64,000 bases of DNA, from the NCBI RefSeq assembly GCF_030163795.1, contig NZ_JASJOF010000003.1, positions 109,501 to 173,500 on the forward strand. The letters run 5' to 3'. Numbering within the stretch: the first letter of the stretch is position 1; each line of letters starts with the position of its first letter. A program made the position numbers and the translations under genes. Shown one piece after another: positions 52,563 to 62,415 of the stretch. The stretch is from Roseicyclus marinus (GTDB taxonomy: Bacteria; Pseudomonadota; Alphaproteobacteria; Rhodobacterales; Rhodobacteraceae). Below the pieces are notes generated by a model. The model worked only from the letters and a program-made list of their open reading frames with translations. It did no database searches and was not told the origin of the DNA.

Positions 52563-54194
52563 ATGGCCATCACGTCAGCCAACCAGCTGGAACTGTTGCA
52601 GACCGCCGAGGCCGTGGCCCGCGAAAAGATGATCGACCCGTCGCTGGTCATCGAGGCGATGGAAGAGAGCCTCGCCCGTGCCGCCAAGTCGCGCTACGGT
52701 GCCGAACTGGATATCCGCGTCGCCATCGACCGCAAGACCGGGCGCGCACGATTTACCCGTGTGCGCACCGTTGTCGCAGATGACGAGGTCGAGAACGAAA
52801 AGGCGCAGCTGACGGTCGCACAGGCCAAGCCCTATCTCGAGGATCCCAAGGTCGGCGACACGATCATCGACGAGATCCCGCCGGTCGAACTGGGCCGGAT
52901 CGCGGCGCAATCGGCCAAGCAGGTGATCTTGCAGAAGGTGCGCGAAGCCGAGCGCGACCGCCAGTACGAGGAATTCAAGGACCGCGCAGGCACCATCATC
53001 AACGGTATCGTCAAGCGCGAGGAATACGGCAACGTCATCGTCGACGTCGGCCGGGGCGAGGGCGTTCTGCGCCGCAACGAAAAGATCGGCCGCGAAGCGT
53101 ATCGCAACGGCGACCGCATCCGCTGCTACATCAAGGATGTGCGCCGCGAACCGCGCGGCCCGCAGATCTTCCTGTCGCGGACGGCACCCGAATTCATGGC
53201 CGAATTGTTCAAGATGGAAGTGCCCGAGATCTATGACGGCATCATCGAGATCAAGGCCGTGGCCCGCGATCCCGGGTCGCGCGCCAAGATCGGCGTGATT
53301 TCCTACGACAGCTCCATCGACCCCGTGGGCGCCTGCGTCGGCATGCGCGGCAGCCGCGTCCAGGCGGTGGTGAACGAGCTTCAGGGCGAAAAGATCGACA
53401 TCATTCCGTGGAACGAGGATCCCGCGACCTTCCTCGTGAACGCCCTGCAGCCGGCCGAAGTCACCAAGGTGGTGATCGACGAGGATGCCGAGCGGATCGA
53501 GGTCGTGGTTCCCGACGAGCAGCTGTCGCTGGCGATCGGGCGGCGCGGCCAGAACGTGCGGCTTGCCAGCCAGCTGACGGGTCTCGATATCGACATCCTG
53601 ACCGAGGAAGAGGAATCCAAGCGCCGTCAGGCCGAGTTCGAGGAGCGCACCAAGCTGTTTGTCGATACGCTGGATCTGGACGAATTCTTCGCCCAGCTGC
53701 TGGTGTCCGAAGGCTTCACCTCGCTCGAGGAAGTGGCCTATGTCGACATGGACGAATTGTTGGTGATCGACGGCGTCGACGACAGCACCGCCGAGGAATT
53801 GCAGGCACGCGCCCGCGATTACCTCGAGGAGCAGAACAAGCAGGCGCTGGAAAAGGCACGCGGTCTCGGTGTCGAGGATGCGTTGATTGATTTCGAGGGC
53901 CTGACACCCCAGATGCTGGTGGCACTGGGCGAAGACGGCATCAAGACGCTGGAAGATTTCGCCACCTGCGCCGACTGGGAACTGGCCGGCGGCTGGACCA
54001 CGGTCGATGGGGCCCGCGTCAAGGACACCGGCCTGCTCGAGCCCTTCGACGTCAGCCTCGAGGAAGCGCAGAACATGGTCATGACCGCCCGCGTCAAGCT
54101 GGGCTGGGTGTCCATCGAAGAACTCGAGGCGCAGGCCGCCGCCGAACGCGGCGAGACCGATGACGAGGATGAAGACGAGGAGGTGGAGGGCTGA
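52563..54194 (+). CDS. nusA: transcription termination/antitermination factor NusA
   Basis: 543 residues. N-terminal RNAP-binding domain (1-130), S1 domain (about 135-200, GIVKREEYGNVIVDVGRGEG), and two KH domains (GACVGMRGSRVQAVVNELQG, LAIGRRGQNVRLASQLTG). Two C-terminal helix-hairpin-helix repeats (about 385-425 and 440-500) are followed by a very acidic tail (TDDEDEDEEVEG). Typical alphaproteobacterial architecture. Part of rimP-nusA-ylxR-infB. Confidence 0.96.
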   Translation: MAITSANQLELLQTAEAVAREKMIDPSLVIEAMEESLARAAKSRYGAELDIRVAIDRKTGRARFTRVRTVVADDEVENEKAQLTVAQAKPYLEDPKVGDTIIDEIPPVELGRIAAQSAKQVILQKVREAERDRQYEEFKDRAGTIINGIVKREEYGNVIVDVGRGEGVLRRNEKIGREAYRNGDRIRCYIKDVRREPRGPQIFLSRTAPEFMAELFKMEVPEIYDGIIEIKAVARDPGSRAKIGVISYDSSIDPVGACVGMRGSRVQAVVNELQGEKIDIIPWNEDPATFLVNALQPAEVTKVVIDEDAERIEVVVPDEQLSLAIGRRGQNVRLASQLTGLDIDILTEEEESKRRQAEFEERTKLFVDTLDLDEFFAQLLVSEGFTSLEEVAYVDMDELLVIDGVDDSTAEELQARARDYLEEQNKQALEKARGLGVEDALIDFEGLTPQMLVALGEDGIKTLEDFATCADWELAGGWTTVDGARVKDTGLLEPFDVSLEEAQNMVMTARVKLGWVSIEELEAQAAAERGETDDEDEDEEVEG

Positions 54195-54223
54195 GGCCCT
54201 CTTCCTTGGAGGACGCACGGGAC

Positions 54224-54856
54224 ATGGGCCGTGGCGGAGCACAGACAGACCGGGCCGATGGCCCCGAGCGCCGCTGTATCGCGACGGGCGAGGTTCAGCC
54301 AAAGCATGGGCTGATCCGGTTCGTCGTCGGCCCGGATGGCCTTGTCGTCCCCGATCTGGGCGAGAAATTGCCGGGGCGCGGCATCTGGGTCGCCTCGGAA
54401 CGCGCGGCGCTGGACCTGGCGGTGAAAAAGAACCTCTTTTCCCGCGCTGCGAAACAGCCTGTCACCCTGCCCGATGGCCTTGTCGACATCGTCGAGGCCG
54501 GGCTGGCGCGGCGGCTGACGGACCTGATCGCGCTCAGCCGCAAGGCGGGTGATGCGGTGGCCGGGTTCGAGAAGGTGAAAGACTGGTTGGCGACCCGGAA
54601 AGTCGCTGTCCTGCTTCAGGCCACAGATGGGTCCGAGCGGGGAAAATCGAAGCTGTGGACGCCCACCGGCGCCCGCTATTTCAGCGTCCTGACAGCCCGG
54701 GAATTGGGTTTGGCATTCGGACGCCAAAGTGTGATACATGGCGCGCTTGCCGCTGGCGGTCTGGCCCCTCGTGTTGTAGAGGGTGCCGCGAAACTGCAAG
54801 GCCTGCGCAAGGCAGACGGCGGACCGACCGCCGGGAAAGACGAACGGAACGCATGA
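54224..54856 (+). CDS. ylxR: YlxR-domain RNA-binding protein fused to an L7Ae-like domain
   Basis: 210 residues. DUF448/YlxR part (about 12-85) with [20 protein letters not shown] and [17 protein letters not shown]. The C-terminal half (about 100-190) resembles the L7Ae/YlxQ fold ([34 protein letters not shown]). This YlxR-L7Ae fusion replaces separate ylxR and ylxQ genes of Bacillus. ATG 54224 has GGAGG 11 bases upstream; the infB ATG overlaps its stop (ATGA). Confidence 0.88.
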   Translation: MGRGGAQTDRADGPERRCIATGEVQPKHGLIRFVVGPDGLVVPDLGEKLPGRGIWVASERAALDLAVKKNLFSRAAKQPVTLPDGLVDIVEAGLARRLTDLIALSRKAGDAVAGFEKVKDWLATRKVAVLLQATDGSERGKSKLWTPTGARYFSVLTARELGLAFGRQSVIHGALAAGGLAPRVVEGAAKLQGLRKADGGPTAGKDERNA

Positions 54857-57345
54857 GCGACACGGACGGAAAGAAACCCCTTGGCCTCTCTGGTGGTGCG
54901 CGGTCTGGCCGCGTGAGCCAGAGCTTCTCGCGCGGACGCACCAAAAGCGTCGTGGTCGAGACCAAGCGCAAGCGCGTTGTCGTGCCGAAACCCGGCGCGC
55001 AATCCGCGGCTGCGCAGAATGCCGAGGGTGGCAAGCGCGAGAAATCCCTGCCCGATGCCGAGCTTGAACGCCGCCTGAAAGCGCTTCAGAACGCCCGCGC
55101 CCGCGAGGTCGAGGACGAGCAGCGCCGCCAGCAGGAAGAACGCGAGCGCGAGGAAGAACGCGCCCGCCGCCGCGCCGAAGCCGAGGCCAAGGAACGCGAA
55201 GACCGCGAGCGCGAAGAGATGCTTCGCGCCAAGGAAGAGGAAGACGCCCGTCGTCTTGCCGAGGAAGAAGCGCGCCGCAACGCACCCAAGGACGTGCCGA
55301 GCGATCCGGCCGCGGTCGAAGCTGCGGCTGCCGCTGCGCCCGCCGCACGCGGCGGCGCCAGCAAGCCCCTGCCGCCCCCTGTCCGCCGCAAGGCCGAGGA
55401 CGAGGATCGCGGTGGCAAGCGTGGCGCAGGCGAACGCGATGGTCGCCGGTCCGGCAAGCTGACGCTGAACGAAGCGCTCACCGGAGGCGAAGGCGGCCGC
55501 CAGCGCAGCCTCGCCGCGATGAAGCGCAAGCAGGAGCGCGCGCGCCAGAAGGCGATGGGCGGCCAGCAGGACCGCGAAAAGATCGTGCGCGACGTGCAAT
55601 TGCCCGAAACCATCGTGGTCAGCGAGTTGGCCAACCGGATGGCGGAACGCGTGGCCGACGTGGTCAAGGCGCTGATGCAGAACGGTATGATGGTCACCCA
55701 GAACCAGGTGATCGACGCCGATACCGCCGAACTGATCATCGAGGAATTCGGCCACCGCGTGCAGCGCGTGTCGGATGCCGACGTCGAGCATGTCATCGAC
55801 TCCGTCGAGGACAAGAGCGACGATCTGAAATCGCGCCCGCCGGTCATCACGATCATGGGCCACGTCGACCACGGCAAGACCTCGCTTCTGGACAAGATCC
55901 GGCAGGCGAATGTCGTGTCGGGCGAGGCCGGCGGCATCACGCAGCATATCGGTGCCTACCAGGTGAAGACCGAAAGCGGCGCGGTGCTGACCTTCCTCGA
56001 TACGCCCGGCCACGCGGCGTTCACCTCGATGCGGGCCCGTGGCGCGCAGGTGACCGATATCGTGGTTCTGGTCGTTGCCGCAGACGATTCGGTGATGCCG
56101 CAGACGATCGAGGCGATCAACCATGCCAAGGCGGCCAAGGTGCCGATGATCGTGGCGATCAACAAGGTCGACAAGTACGAAGCCGACCCCGACAAGGTGC
56201 GCGCCGAACTGCTCCAGCACGAAGTCATCGTCGAAAAGATGTCGGGCGAAGTGCAGGATGTGGAAGTCTCGGCCCACACGGGTCAGGGCCTGCCGGAACT
56301 GCTGGAAGCCATCGCGCTTCAGGCGGAGATCCTCGAGCTCAAGGCCAACCCCGACCGCCCCGCGGAAGGTGCCGTGATCGAAGCGCAGCTTGACGTGGGC
56401 CGCGGCCCCGTGGCGACCGTGCTGGTCCAGAAAGGCACGCTGAAACAAGGCGATATCTTTGTCGTCGGCGAGCAGTGGGGCAAGGTTCGCGCGATGGAGA
56501 ACGACAAGGGCGATCGCGTGAAGATCGCCGGTCCGTCGGTTCCCGTCGAGGTTCTGGGCCTGAACGGAACGCCTGAAGCGGGTGACGTTCTCAACGTCGT
56601 CGAGACCGAGGCGCAGGCCCGCGAGATCGCGGAATACCGGGCGCAGGCCGCCAAGGACAAGCGCGCGGCGGCAGGTGCTGCCACCACGCTTGACCAGTTG
56701 CTGGCCAAGGCCAAGGCGGACAAGAACGTGGCCGAGTTGCCCATCGTGGTGAAGGCCGACGTGCAGGGCTCTGCCGAGGCCATCGTTCAGGCGATGGAAA
56801 AGATCGGCAACGACGAAGTGCGTGTGCGCGTTCTGCATTACGGTGTGGGCGCGATCACGGAATCCGACATCACGCTGGCCGAAGCTTCGGGTGCGCCGGT
56901 GATCGGCTTCAACGTCCGGGCCAATGCGCCCGCACGGACCAGCGCGAACCAGAAGGGCGTGGAAATCCGTTATTATTCGGTGATTTACGACCTGGTCGAC
57001 GATGTGAAGGCCGCTGCTTCGGGCCTGCTTGGTGCCGAAATTCGCGAGAACTTCATCGGCTACGCGCAGATCCGCGAAGTCTTCAAGGTCTCGGGCGTCG
57101 GCAACGTCGCGGGCTGTCTGGTGACCGAGGGCGTGGCCCGCCGGTCTGCCGGTGTTCGGCTTCTGCGCGACGATGTCGTGGTCCACGAAGGCACGCTCAA
57201 GACGCTCAAGCGCTTCAAGGACGAGGTCAAGGAAGTGCAATCGGGCCAAGAATGCGGCATGGCTTTCGAGAATTACGACGACATCCGCAAGGGCGATGTC
57301 ATCGAAATCTTCGAACGCGAAGAGGTCGAACGCTCGCTGGCGTGA
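54853..57345 (+). CDS. infB: translation initiation factor IF-2
   Basis: 830 residues. A long charged low-complexity N-terminus (about 75-220, Arg/Glu-rich coiled coil such as [19 protein letters not shown]) is typical of alphaproteobacteria. The G domain has [11 protein letters not shown] (about 335-345), [15 protein letters not shown], and [12 protein letters not shown]. Domains II-IV with [20 protein letters not shown] follow. ATG overlaps the ylxR stop by 4 bp. A strong terminator ends the operon. Confidence 0.97.
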   Translation: MSDTDGKKPLGLSGGARSGRVSQSFSRGRTKSVVVETKRKRVVVPKPGAQSAAAQNAEGGKREKSLPDAELERRLKALQNARAREVEDEQRRQQEEREREEERARRRAEAEAKEREDREREEMLRAKEEEDARRLAEEEARRNAPKDVPSDPAAVEAAAAAAPAARGGASKPLPPPVRRKAEDEDRGGKRGAGERDGRRSGKLTLNEALTGGEGGRQRSLAAMKRKQERARQKAMGGQQDREKIVRDVQLPETIVVSELANRMAERVADVVKALMQNGMMVTQNQVIDADTAELIIEEFGHRVQRVSDADVEHVIDSVEDKSDDLKSRPPVITIMGHVDHGKTSLLDKIRQANVVSGEAGGITQHIGAYQVKTESGAVLTFLDTPGHAAFTSMRARGAQVTDIVVLVVAADDSVMPQTIEAINHAKAAKVPMIVAINKVDKYEADPDKVRAELLQHEVIVEKMSGEVQDVEVSAHTGQGLPELLEAIALQAEILELKANPDRPAEGAVIEAQLDVGRGPVATVLVQKGTLKQGDIFVVGEQWGKVRAMENDKGDRVKIAGPSVPVEVLGLNGTPEAGDVLNVVETEAQAREIAEYRAQAAKDKRAAAGAATTLDQLLAKAKADKNVAELPIVVKADVQGSAEAIVQAMEKIGNDEVRVRVLHYGVGAITESDITLAEASGAPVIGFNVRANAPARTSANQKGVEIRYYSVIYDLVDDVKAAASGLLGAEIRENFIGYAQIREVFKVSGVGNVAGCLVTEGVARRSAGVRLLRDDVVVHEGTLKTLKRFKDEVKEVQSGQECGMAFENYDDIRKGDVIEIFEREEVERSLA

Positions 57346-57366
57346 CCTTGCCAAAAGCGTAAAGCG

Positions 57367-57416
57367 CGGGCCGGTTTCTTGCCGAAAGGTAAAGAAACCG
57401 GCCCGTTTCTTTTTCA
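57367..57416 (+). terminator. intrinsic terminator of the infB operon
   Basis: Perfect 14-bp stem (cgggccggtttctt 57367-57380 and its complement 57392-57405), 11-nt loop, then TTTCTTTTTC. The strongest terminator in the window. It also marks the edge between the housekeeping operon and the photosynthesis genes. Confidence 0.9.
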
Positions 57417-57473
57417 GGGATTAACAGCTGCCTGACCTGTTTGGCCTTTGGTCACGAAAGCGCGGAAACGGCG

Positions 57474-57944
57474 TCATTCGGCCGGTTGCGCGTCGCCCCG
57501 GTTGCGCATCCAGACGCTGCCGTTCAGCGCCCCCGCGACGGTGACCCAGACAAGATAGGGCAGGAAGAGCGCGCCCGAAATCCAGTCGAGTTGCCAGAAG
57601 GTGACCATGGTGCCCGCGACGGCAAACCAGAGACCCAGCATCACGACGAAACCCGCACGGATGCGGTGAAGGCCGAAAAAGACCGGGGTCCAGAGCGTGT
57701 TGAAGGCAATCTGCATCGCCCAGAAGGCCATGGCATAGGCGCTGCCCTCGAGAGGGGCGACGCGGGCGGCTGCGACGGCCGAGGAGATGTAGAGGATGGT
57801 CCAGACCACCGGGAACATCCAATCGGGCGGTGTCCATGACGGTTTGGACAGGGCGCGATACCACGCCCCCGGCATGAACATGGAGCCGGTCGTGGCAGCA
57901 GCCCCGCAGGCGGCCAGAAAAATCGCGAATAATGCCCAATCCAT
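57474..57944 (-). CDS. tspO: TspO/MBR tryptophan-rich sensory protein
   Basis: 156-residue, five-helix outer-membrane-associated protein binding tetrapyrroles and controlling photosynthesis genes with oxygen in Rhodobacter. The tryptophan-rich core is KPSWTPPDWMFPVVWTILYI (34-53) and LWTPVFFGLHRI; MVTFWQLDWISGALFLPYLV near the end. It is third in crtI-crtB-tspO, 17 bp after crtB. In Rhodobacter the next gene is crtC; here the infB terminator follows instead, so the cluster ends. Confidence 0.95.
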   Translation of the reverse strand: MDWALFAIFLAACGAAATTGSMFMPGAWYRALSKPSWTPPDWMFPVVWTILYISSAVAAARVAPLEGSAYAMAFWAMQIAFNTLWTPVFFGLHRIRAGFVVMLGLWFAVAGTMVTFWQLDWISGALFLPYLVWVTVAGALNGSVWMRNRGDAQPAE

Positions 57945-57961
57945 CCTTTGCAGATAGGGCG

Positions 57962-58987
57962 TCAGGCCGTCCGCGCCAAGGCACCTTGTGCGCGGTCGCG
58001 CGCTTCGAGTTGGGAGAGGACGGAAATGACACTTTCCCCCCAGCCCGATTTCGACGAATCGGGGTGGGCGGCTGCTTCGACCAGAAAGGCGACTTCGGGC
58101 AGGGGTTTGGCGAACAGCACGGGATTGGTCGGAAAGACCGTCACCATGCCGGCGCGTACCATGGACAGGCCCAGAAGCCCCATTTTCTGCCTGCGGGTCG
58201 TATAGGCGCGACAGGTCACGCTGTCATGACCGTTCCGGGCCAGGTTCCGGCCGATCGCGTCATAGCAATGGCGCGCGGCGAAGATGCCGGGACGTGCTGA
58301 GAGGGGCAGCGCGCCGATCCCGGCCTCGGAGCGGAGATAGAGGCGGTTCGCCTCGGCCAGAAGGCGGCGCACGAGGCGACGGATTTCAGGGCTGGGGCGC
58401 GGATCGGCAAGGAAGGCGTCAAGGTCGAGCCCCGCCTCGGCCATCCAGTCGGTGGGCAGGTAGAAGCGGCCTGCGCGCGCATCTTCGCCCACGTCGCGGG
58501 CGATGTTGGTGAGCTGCATTGCCACGCCCAGATCGCAGGCGCGCGCCAGTGCGCGGGGATCGCGGACACGCATCAAGACGCACATCATCGCCCCTACGGC
58601 GGAAGCGACCCGCGCCGAATAGCTGCGCACGTCCGACAGGGTGGCATAACGGCGTTCCATGCCGTCCCATGCCAGCCCTTCGAGCAGCGCCTCGGGCAAT
58701 TCGCGGGGCATGTCGAAGTCTTCGACCAAGGCGGCAAAGGCGCGGTCGGCGGGTGCGTTGCGGGGTCGGCCGGCATAGACCAGATCGAGCCGGTCGCGCA
58801 GCGCGAGGACGGCGGCGGGTTTGTTGGTGCCGAAATCGACCTCGTCATCCGCGACGCGGCAGAACGCGTAAAGCGCCAAGGCCGGATCGCGCACGCGGGC
58901 GGGCAGAAGCCGGGAGGCCGCGTGGAAGGAATAAGACCCTTCGCGGATCGCGCTGCGGCACCAATCGAGATCGCCCGCCTGCATCAT
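57962..58987 (-). CDS. crtB: phytoene synthase
   Basis: 341-residue enzyme joining two GGPP molecules to phytoene. First aspartate motif is YAFCRVADDEVD (41-52) and second is NIARDVGEDARAGRFYLP. ATG 58987 overlaps the crtI stop by 4 bp (ATGA). The long in-frame extension to 59344 is the antisense of crtI and not homologous. Second gene of the crtI-crtB-tspO unit. Confidence 0.96.
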   Translation of the reverse strand: MMQAGDLDWCRSAIREGSYSFHAASRLLPARVRDPALALYAFCRVADDEVDFGTNKPAAVLALRDRLDLVYAGRPRNAPADRAFAALVEDFDMPRELPEALLEGLAWDGMERRYATLSDVRSYSARVASAVGAMMCVLMRVRDPRALARACDLGVAMQLTNIARDVGEDARAGRFYLPTDWMAEAGLDLDAFLADPRPSPEIRRLVRRLLAEANRLYLRSEAGIGALPLSARPGIFAARHCYDAIGRNLARNGHDSVTCRAYTTRRQKMGLLGLSMVRAGMVTVFPTNPVLFAKPLPEVAFLVEAAAHPDSSKSGWGESVISVLSQLEARDRAQGALARTA

Positions 58988-60537
58988 TCGGCGGCCACCT
59001 TGGTCGGGGCCACGACGTAGGGACGTGGCGCATCGGGAACGAGCTGTGTCAGCACCTCGGAGGAGGTGACGACCGAGGGGATGCCCGCGCCGGGATGGGT
59101 GCCTGCGCCGACAAGGAAGAGATTGGCGAATTCCTCGGAAATGTTGTGCGGTCGGAACCAAGCGGATTGGAAAATCCGGGGTTCCAAGCTGAAACCCGCG
59201 CCATGGGGGCTGAGGTAGCGGGTCTGGAAATCGGCGGGCGTGAGGATGTGGCTGGCCGAAAGATGATCCTCGAACCCCGGAATAAGATGCTCGTTCAACA
59301 CGCCCGCGAGGTTGCGGCGATAGGTTTCGCACATCTCGTCCCAATCGACGCTGTCCGCGCCGTGGAGGTTCGGAACCGGGCTGAGGGCATAGAAGGTATC
59401 ATCGCCCTTGGGCGCGACCGAAGGATCGGTGACGGAGGGGCGGTGCAGGTAGATCGACATGTCATGAGCAAGGTGCCGTTTCATGAAGATGTCGTTCAAG
59501 AGACCCTTGTAGCGCGGGCCGTTCAGGATCGTGTGGTGGCCCACATCGGTCCATTTGCCCGCCGTGCCCTTGGTCCCGAAATACCAGACGAAAAGCCCCA
59601 TCGACCAACGGGAGCGGTTGAGCCGCGCCTTGGTCCAGCGGCGCTTGGTCTGGTTGCGCAGGAGGTGGTCGTAGGTCGTGCCCGGATCGGCGTTCGAGAC
59701 GACGATATCGGCGGCGAGGTGTTCGCCGTCGCCGGTGATCACGCCATCTGCGCGGCCCGCGGTCACGGTGATCTCGTCAACCTCGACGCCGCGGCGGACG
59801 GTGCCGCCCTGATCCTCGATCACGCGCACCATGGCATCGGCCATCGCCTGAACGCCGCCCATCGCGTAATGCACCCCGAATTCCTTTTCGAGGTGGGAGA
59901 CGAGGATATACATCGACGTCACATGCGTCGGATCACCACCGATAAAGAGCGGGTGAAAGGACAGCGCCATGCGCAGGCGAGGATCGCGGACGCGGGCGGC
60001 GGCATGGCCATAGACGGAGCGGTCGGCGCGCAGTTTCACGAAACCGGGCAATTCGCGGATGAGGTCCGCAAGCTTGTTCATCGGGCGGCGACCCAACCCT
60101 TCGAAGCCGAATTGGTAGCGCGCCTCGCTGTCCTTGAGGAATTTCCTGTAGCCCGGCACGTCGCGCGGCGAGAGGCGGTGCACCTCGTCGATCATCGCGC
60201 CCTCGTCCTGCCGGACGGTGAAGACGGAACCGTCGCGCCAGCGGATCTCGTAATAGGGATCGACGGGGCGCAGATCGACATCCTTGCGGAAGTCGCGACC
60301 GCATTCGGCCCAGAGCTGTTCGAAGACCTGTGGCACGGTGACGATGGTCGGGCCGAGATCGAAGCGATGGCCGTTTTGCGTGACGGAAGAGCCGCGCCCG
60401 CCCACCCGGTCGAGCCGGTCCAGCAACGTGACCCGGTAGCCCTTGGCCCCCAGCCGCATGGCGGCGGACAGCCCGCCCAGCCCCGCCCCGATGACGATCG
60501 CGCTGGAAGGGCCGGAGGAATTCGGTCGATCGGTCAT
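58984..60537 (-). CDS. crtI: phytoene desaturase (neurosporene-type)
   Basis: 517-residue FAD enzyme desaturating phytoene. FAD Rossmann motif AIVIGAGLGGLSAAMRL (about 13-29) with DRLDRVGGRGS, and C-terminal FLVGAGTHPGAGIPSVV. ATG 60537 gives MTDRPNSSG; a longer frame is spurious. Divergent from crtA across 133 bp with two PpsR-type sites and a likely sigma-70 promoter. In Rhodobacter CrtI performs three desaturations to neurosporene. Confidence 0.95.
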   Translation of the reverse strand: MTDRPNSSGPSSAIVIGAGLGGLSAAMRLGAKGYRVTLLDRLDRVGGRGSSVTQNGHRFDLGPTIVTVPQVFEQLWAECGRDFRKDVDLRPVDPYYEIRWRDGSVFTVRQDEGAMIDEVHRLSPRDVPGYRKFLKDSEARYQFGFEGLGRRPMNKLADLIRELPGFVKLRADRSVYGHAAARVRDPRLRMALSFHPLFIGGDPTHVTSMYILVSHLEKEFGVHYAMGGVQAMADAMVRVIEDQGGTVRRGVEVDEITVTAGRADGVITGDGEHLAADIVVSNADPGTTYDHLLRNQTKRRWTKARLNRSRWSMGLFVWYFGTKGTAGKWTDVGHHTILNGPRYKGLLNDIFMKRHLAHDMSIYLHRPSVTDPSVAPKGDDTFYALSPVPNLHGADSVDWDEMCETYRRNLAGVLNEHLIPGFEDHLSASHILTPADFQTRYLSPHGAGFSLEPRIFQSAWFRPHNISEEFANLFLVGAGTHPGAGIPSVVTSSEVLTQLVPDAPRPYVVAPTKVAAE

Positions 60538-60550
60538 CCGGGGCCTCAAC

Positions 60551-60568
60551 TGTCTAGTTAGATTTACA
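60551..60568. promoter_or_regulatory. PpsR/CrtJ site 1 (TGT-N12-ACA)
   Basis: TGT, twelve bases, ACA in the crtI-crtA region, matching the palindromic consensus of the photosynthesis repressor PpsR/CrtJ. It lies just downstream of the crtI -10 element (60568-60573), where bound repressor would block initiation. Confidence 0.75.
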
Positions 60569-60595
60569 TTATGGCACAGAAGGCGGGATTGCCAA
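60568..60595 (-). promoter_or_regulatory. sigma-70-like promoter of crtI
   Basis: On the minus strand TTGGCA (60590-60595), 16-bp spacer, CATAAT (60568-60573). Transcription would start about 60561, inside PpsR site 1. Confidence 0.5.
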
Positions 60596-60637
60596 GACAA
60601 TCCTGTGTCGCATTGCCTTTTCTTCTGGCCGGGAATA

Positions 60638-60655
60638 TGTCAGACTAAGTTGACA
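60638..60655. promoter_or_regulatory. PpsR/CrtJ site 2 (TGT-N12-ACA)
   Basis: Second exact TGT-N12-ACA, 16 bp before the crtA ATG and 69 bp from site 1. Paired PpsR sites allow cooperative binding or looping between promoters. It would block crtA-bchI-bchD transcription in oxygen or light. Confidence 0.75.
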
Positions 60656-60670
60656 CATGGAGGACCGGCC

Positions 60671-61399
60671 ATGCAATCCGTCACCTTGAGCCTGTATCGC
60701 TTCGGGTCAATGCGCGCGCGCCTGTGGGCCTTGGCGCAGATGGCGACCGCACGATTCGCCCTGAAAGCCGTGCGCGATATCGGCATGGTGAAGCTGTGCG
60801 GGTCGGGTGTGGGCGAGGGGTTCACGCCGGTTCCCGACACCTCGGTCTATGCCATCCTTGCCATATGGCCCGACCATGACGCCGCGCGGCGCGCGATGTT
60901 CGGAACGCGCGTGTTCCGGCGGTATGCGGAGATGGCCGACGAGACGATGACGATTTTCCTGACCCCGGCTTCGGCGCGGGGGCGTTGGGACGGGGCCGAG
61001 CCCTTTGTCCCGCAGGAGATCGCGTTGGATGGGCCTGTTGCCGCGCTGACGCGGGCGACGGTGAAGCTGCGCAGCGCGGGGCGGTTCTGGAAACAGGAAC
61101 CCGCGATCTCGCGCGCCATCGGGCAGGACCCGAACGTGCTGTTCAAAGTGGGGATCGGGGAATTGCCGCTGGTGCGGCAGGCCACATTCTCGGTCTGGCC
61201 CGATACGGCGAGCATGGCCGCCTTTGCCCGCGCCGAAGGCCCCCATGCGACAGCCATTCGGGCGGTGCGCGAGGGCAAGCTGTTCAAGGAAGATCTCTAT
61301 GCCCGGTTCCGGGTCGATGCGGTCGAAGGGTCATGGGGTGGCGTGACGCCGGACCTGACCCATGTGCCGCCCCAGACGATGAAAGTCGCCGCCGAATGA
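60671..61399 (+). CDS. crtA: spheroidene monooxygenase
   Basis: 242-residue haem-type oxygenase of the spheroidene route that adds the 2-keto group, giving spheroidenone aerobically. Conserved blocks are VTLSLYRFGSMRARLWALAQ (4-23), VKLCGSGVGEGFTPVPD, VYAILAIWPDHDAARR, and FSVWPDTASM. ATG 60671 has GGAGGACC upstream. Start of crtA-bchI-bchD with 4-bp overlaps. Its presence predicts spheroidenone as a carotenoid and strengthens the Rhodobacteraceae call. Confidence 0.95.
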   Translation: MQSVTLSLYRFGSMRARLWALAQMATARFALKAVRDIGMVKLCGSGVGEGFTPVPDTSVYAILAIWPDHDAARRAMFGTRVFRRYAEMADETMTIFLTPASARGRWDGAEPFVPQEIALDGPVAALTRATVKLRSAGRFWKQEPAISRAIGQDPNVLFKVGIGELPLVRQATFSVWPDTASMAAFARAEGPHATAIRAVREGKLFKEDLYARFRVDAVEGSWGGVTPDLTHVPPQTMKVAAE

Positions 61400-62415
61400 A
61401 GGATCTTGCACGCATGGGCCCGTTCCCCTTTTCCGCCATCGTCGGGCAGGAGGACATGAAACAGGCCATGGTCCTGACCGCCATCGACCCCGGTATCGGG
61501 GGCGTTCTGGTCTTTGGCGACCGTGGGACGGGCAAATCCACCGCTGTCCGGGGCCTTGCGGCTTTGTTGCCGCCGATTTCGGCGGTGGCGGGTTGCCCGG
61601 TGAATTCGGAACACGAGGGGCAGATCCCCGATTGGGCCAAGGTGGCCGACCGCGACGTGGTGGAAAAGCCCACGCCGGTGATCGACCTGCCGCTGGGTGC
61701 GACCGAGGATCGGGTGGTTGGTGCGCTCGATATCGAGAAGGCGCTGACGCTGGGCGAAAAGGCGTTCGAACCCGGCCTTCTGGCGCGGGCCAATCGCGGA
61801 TACCTTTATATCGACGAGGTGAACCTGTTGGAGGATCATCTGGTCGACCTGCTGCTGGATGTGGCGCAATCGGGCCAGAACGTGGTGGAGCGCGAGGGGC
61901 TGTCGATCCGGCATCCGGCGCGCTTTGTCCTTGTCGGTTCGGGCAACCCCGAGGAAGGGGAATTGCGGCCGCAGCTTCTGGACCGGTTCGGCCTGTCGGT
62001 CGAGGTGACGTCGCCGAGGGATATCGACACGCGAATCGAGGTGATCCGGCGACGCGATGCCTATGACCGGGATCCGGTCGGGTTCGTCACGGAATGGCAT
62101 GGGGCCGACATGGATTTGCGCGCCCGGATCGTGGCAGCGCGGTCTGCGCTGGGCCATGTCGAAGCGGGCGAGGATCGCTTGCGCGATTGTGCGGAATTGT
62201 GCGTGGCACTGGGGTCGGACGGGCTGCGCGGGGAATTGACGCTGCTCAGGGCCGCGCGGGCGCTGGCGGCGTTTGACGGTGACACGCAGGTCACGCGGGA
62301 CCATCTGCGGGCGGTCGCGCCCTCGGCGCTCAGGCACCGGTTGCGGCGCGATCCGCTGGACGAGGCGGGATCGACCACGCGCGTGAGCCGCGTGGTGGAG
62401 GAGGTTCTGGGGTGA
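61396..62415 (+). CDS. bchI: magnesium chelatase ATPase subunit I
   Basis: 339-residue AAA+ ATPase of Mg-chelatase, which inserts Mg2+ into protoporphyrin IX. Walker A FGDRGTGKST (about 41-50), Walker B YLYIDEVNLLEDH (about 136-148), sensor/arginine-finger region VGSGNPEEGELRPQLLDRFG. It forms hexamers that assemble with BchD. ATG overlaps the crtA stop, and bchD GTG overlaps its stop by 4 bp. Confidence 0.97.
   Translation: MKDLARMGPFPFSAIVGQEDMKQAMVLTAIDPGIGGVLVFGDRGTGKSTAVRGLAALLPPISAVAGCPVNSEHEGQIPDWAKVADRDVVEKPTPVIDLPLGATEDRVVGALDIEKALTLGEKAFEPGLLARANRGYLYIDEVNLLEDHLVDLLLDVAQSGQNVVEREGLSIRHPARFVLVGSGNPEEGELRPQLLDRFGLSVEVTSPRDIDTRIEVIRRRDAYDRDPVGFVTEWHGADMDLRARIVAARSALGHVEAGEDRLRDCAELCVALGSDGLRGELTLLRAARALAAFDGDTQVTRDHLRAVAPSALRHRLRRDPLDEAGSTTRVSRVVEEVLG

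Noticed and set aside
52575-54302. 575-codon frame antisense to nusA
   Set aside because: Same GC-bias artefact; nusA domains are complete on the plus strand.
54676-57354. 892-codon open frame antisense to infB
   Set aside because: Full-length mirror of infB caused by GC-rich codon bias; no ribosome site and repetitive composition; infB itself is certain.
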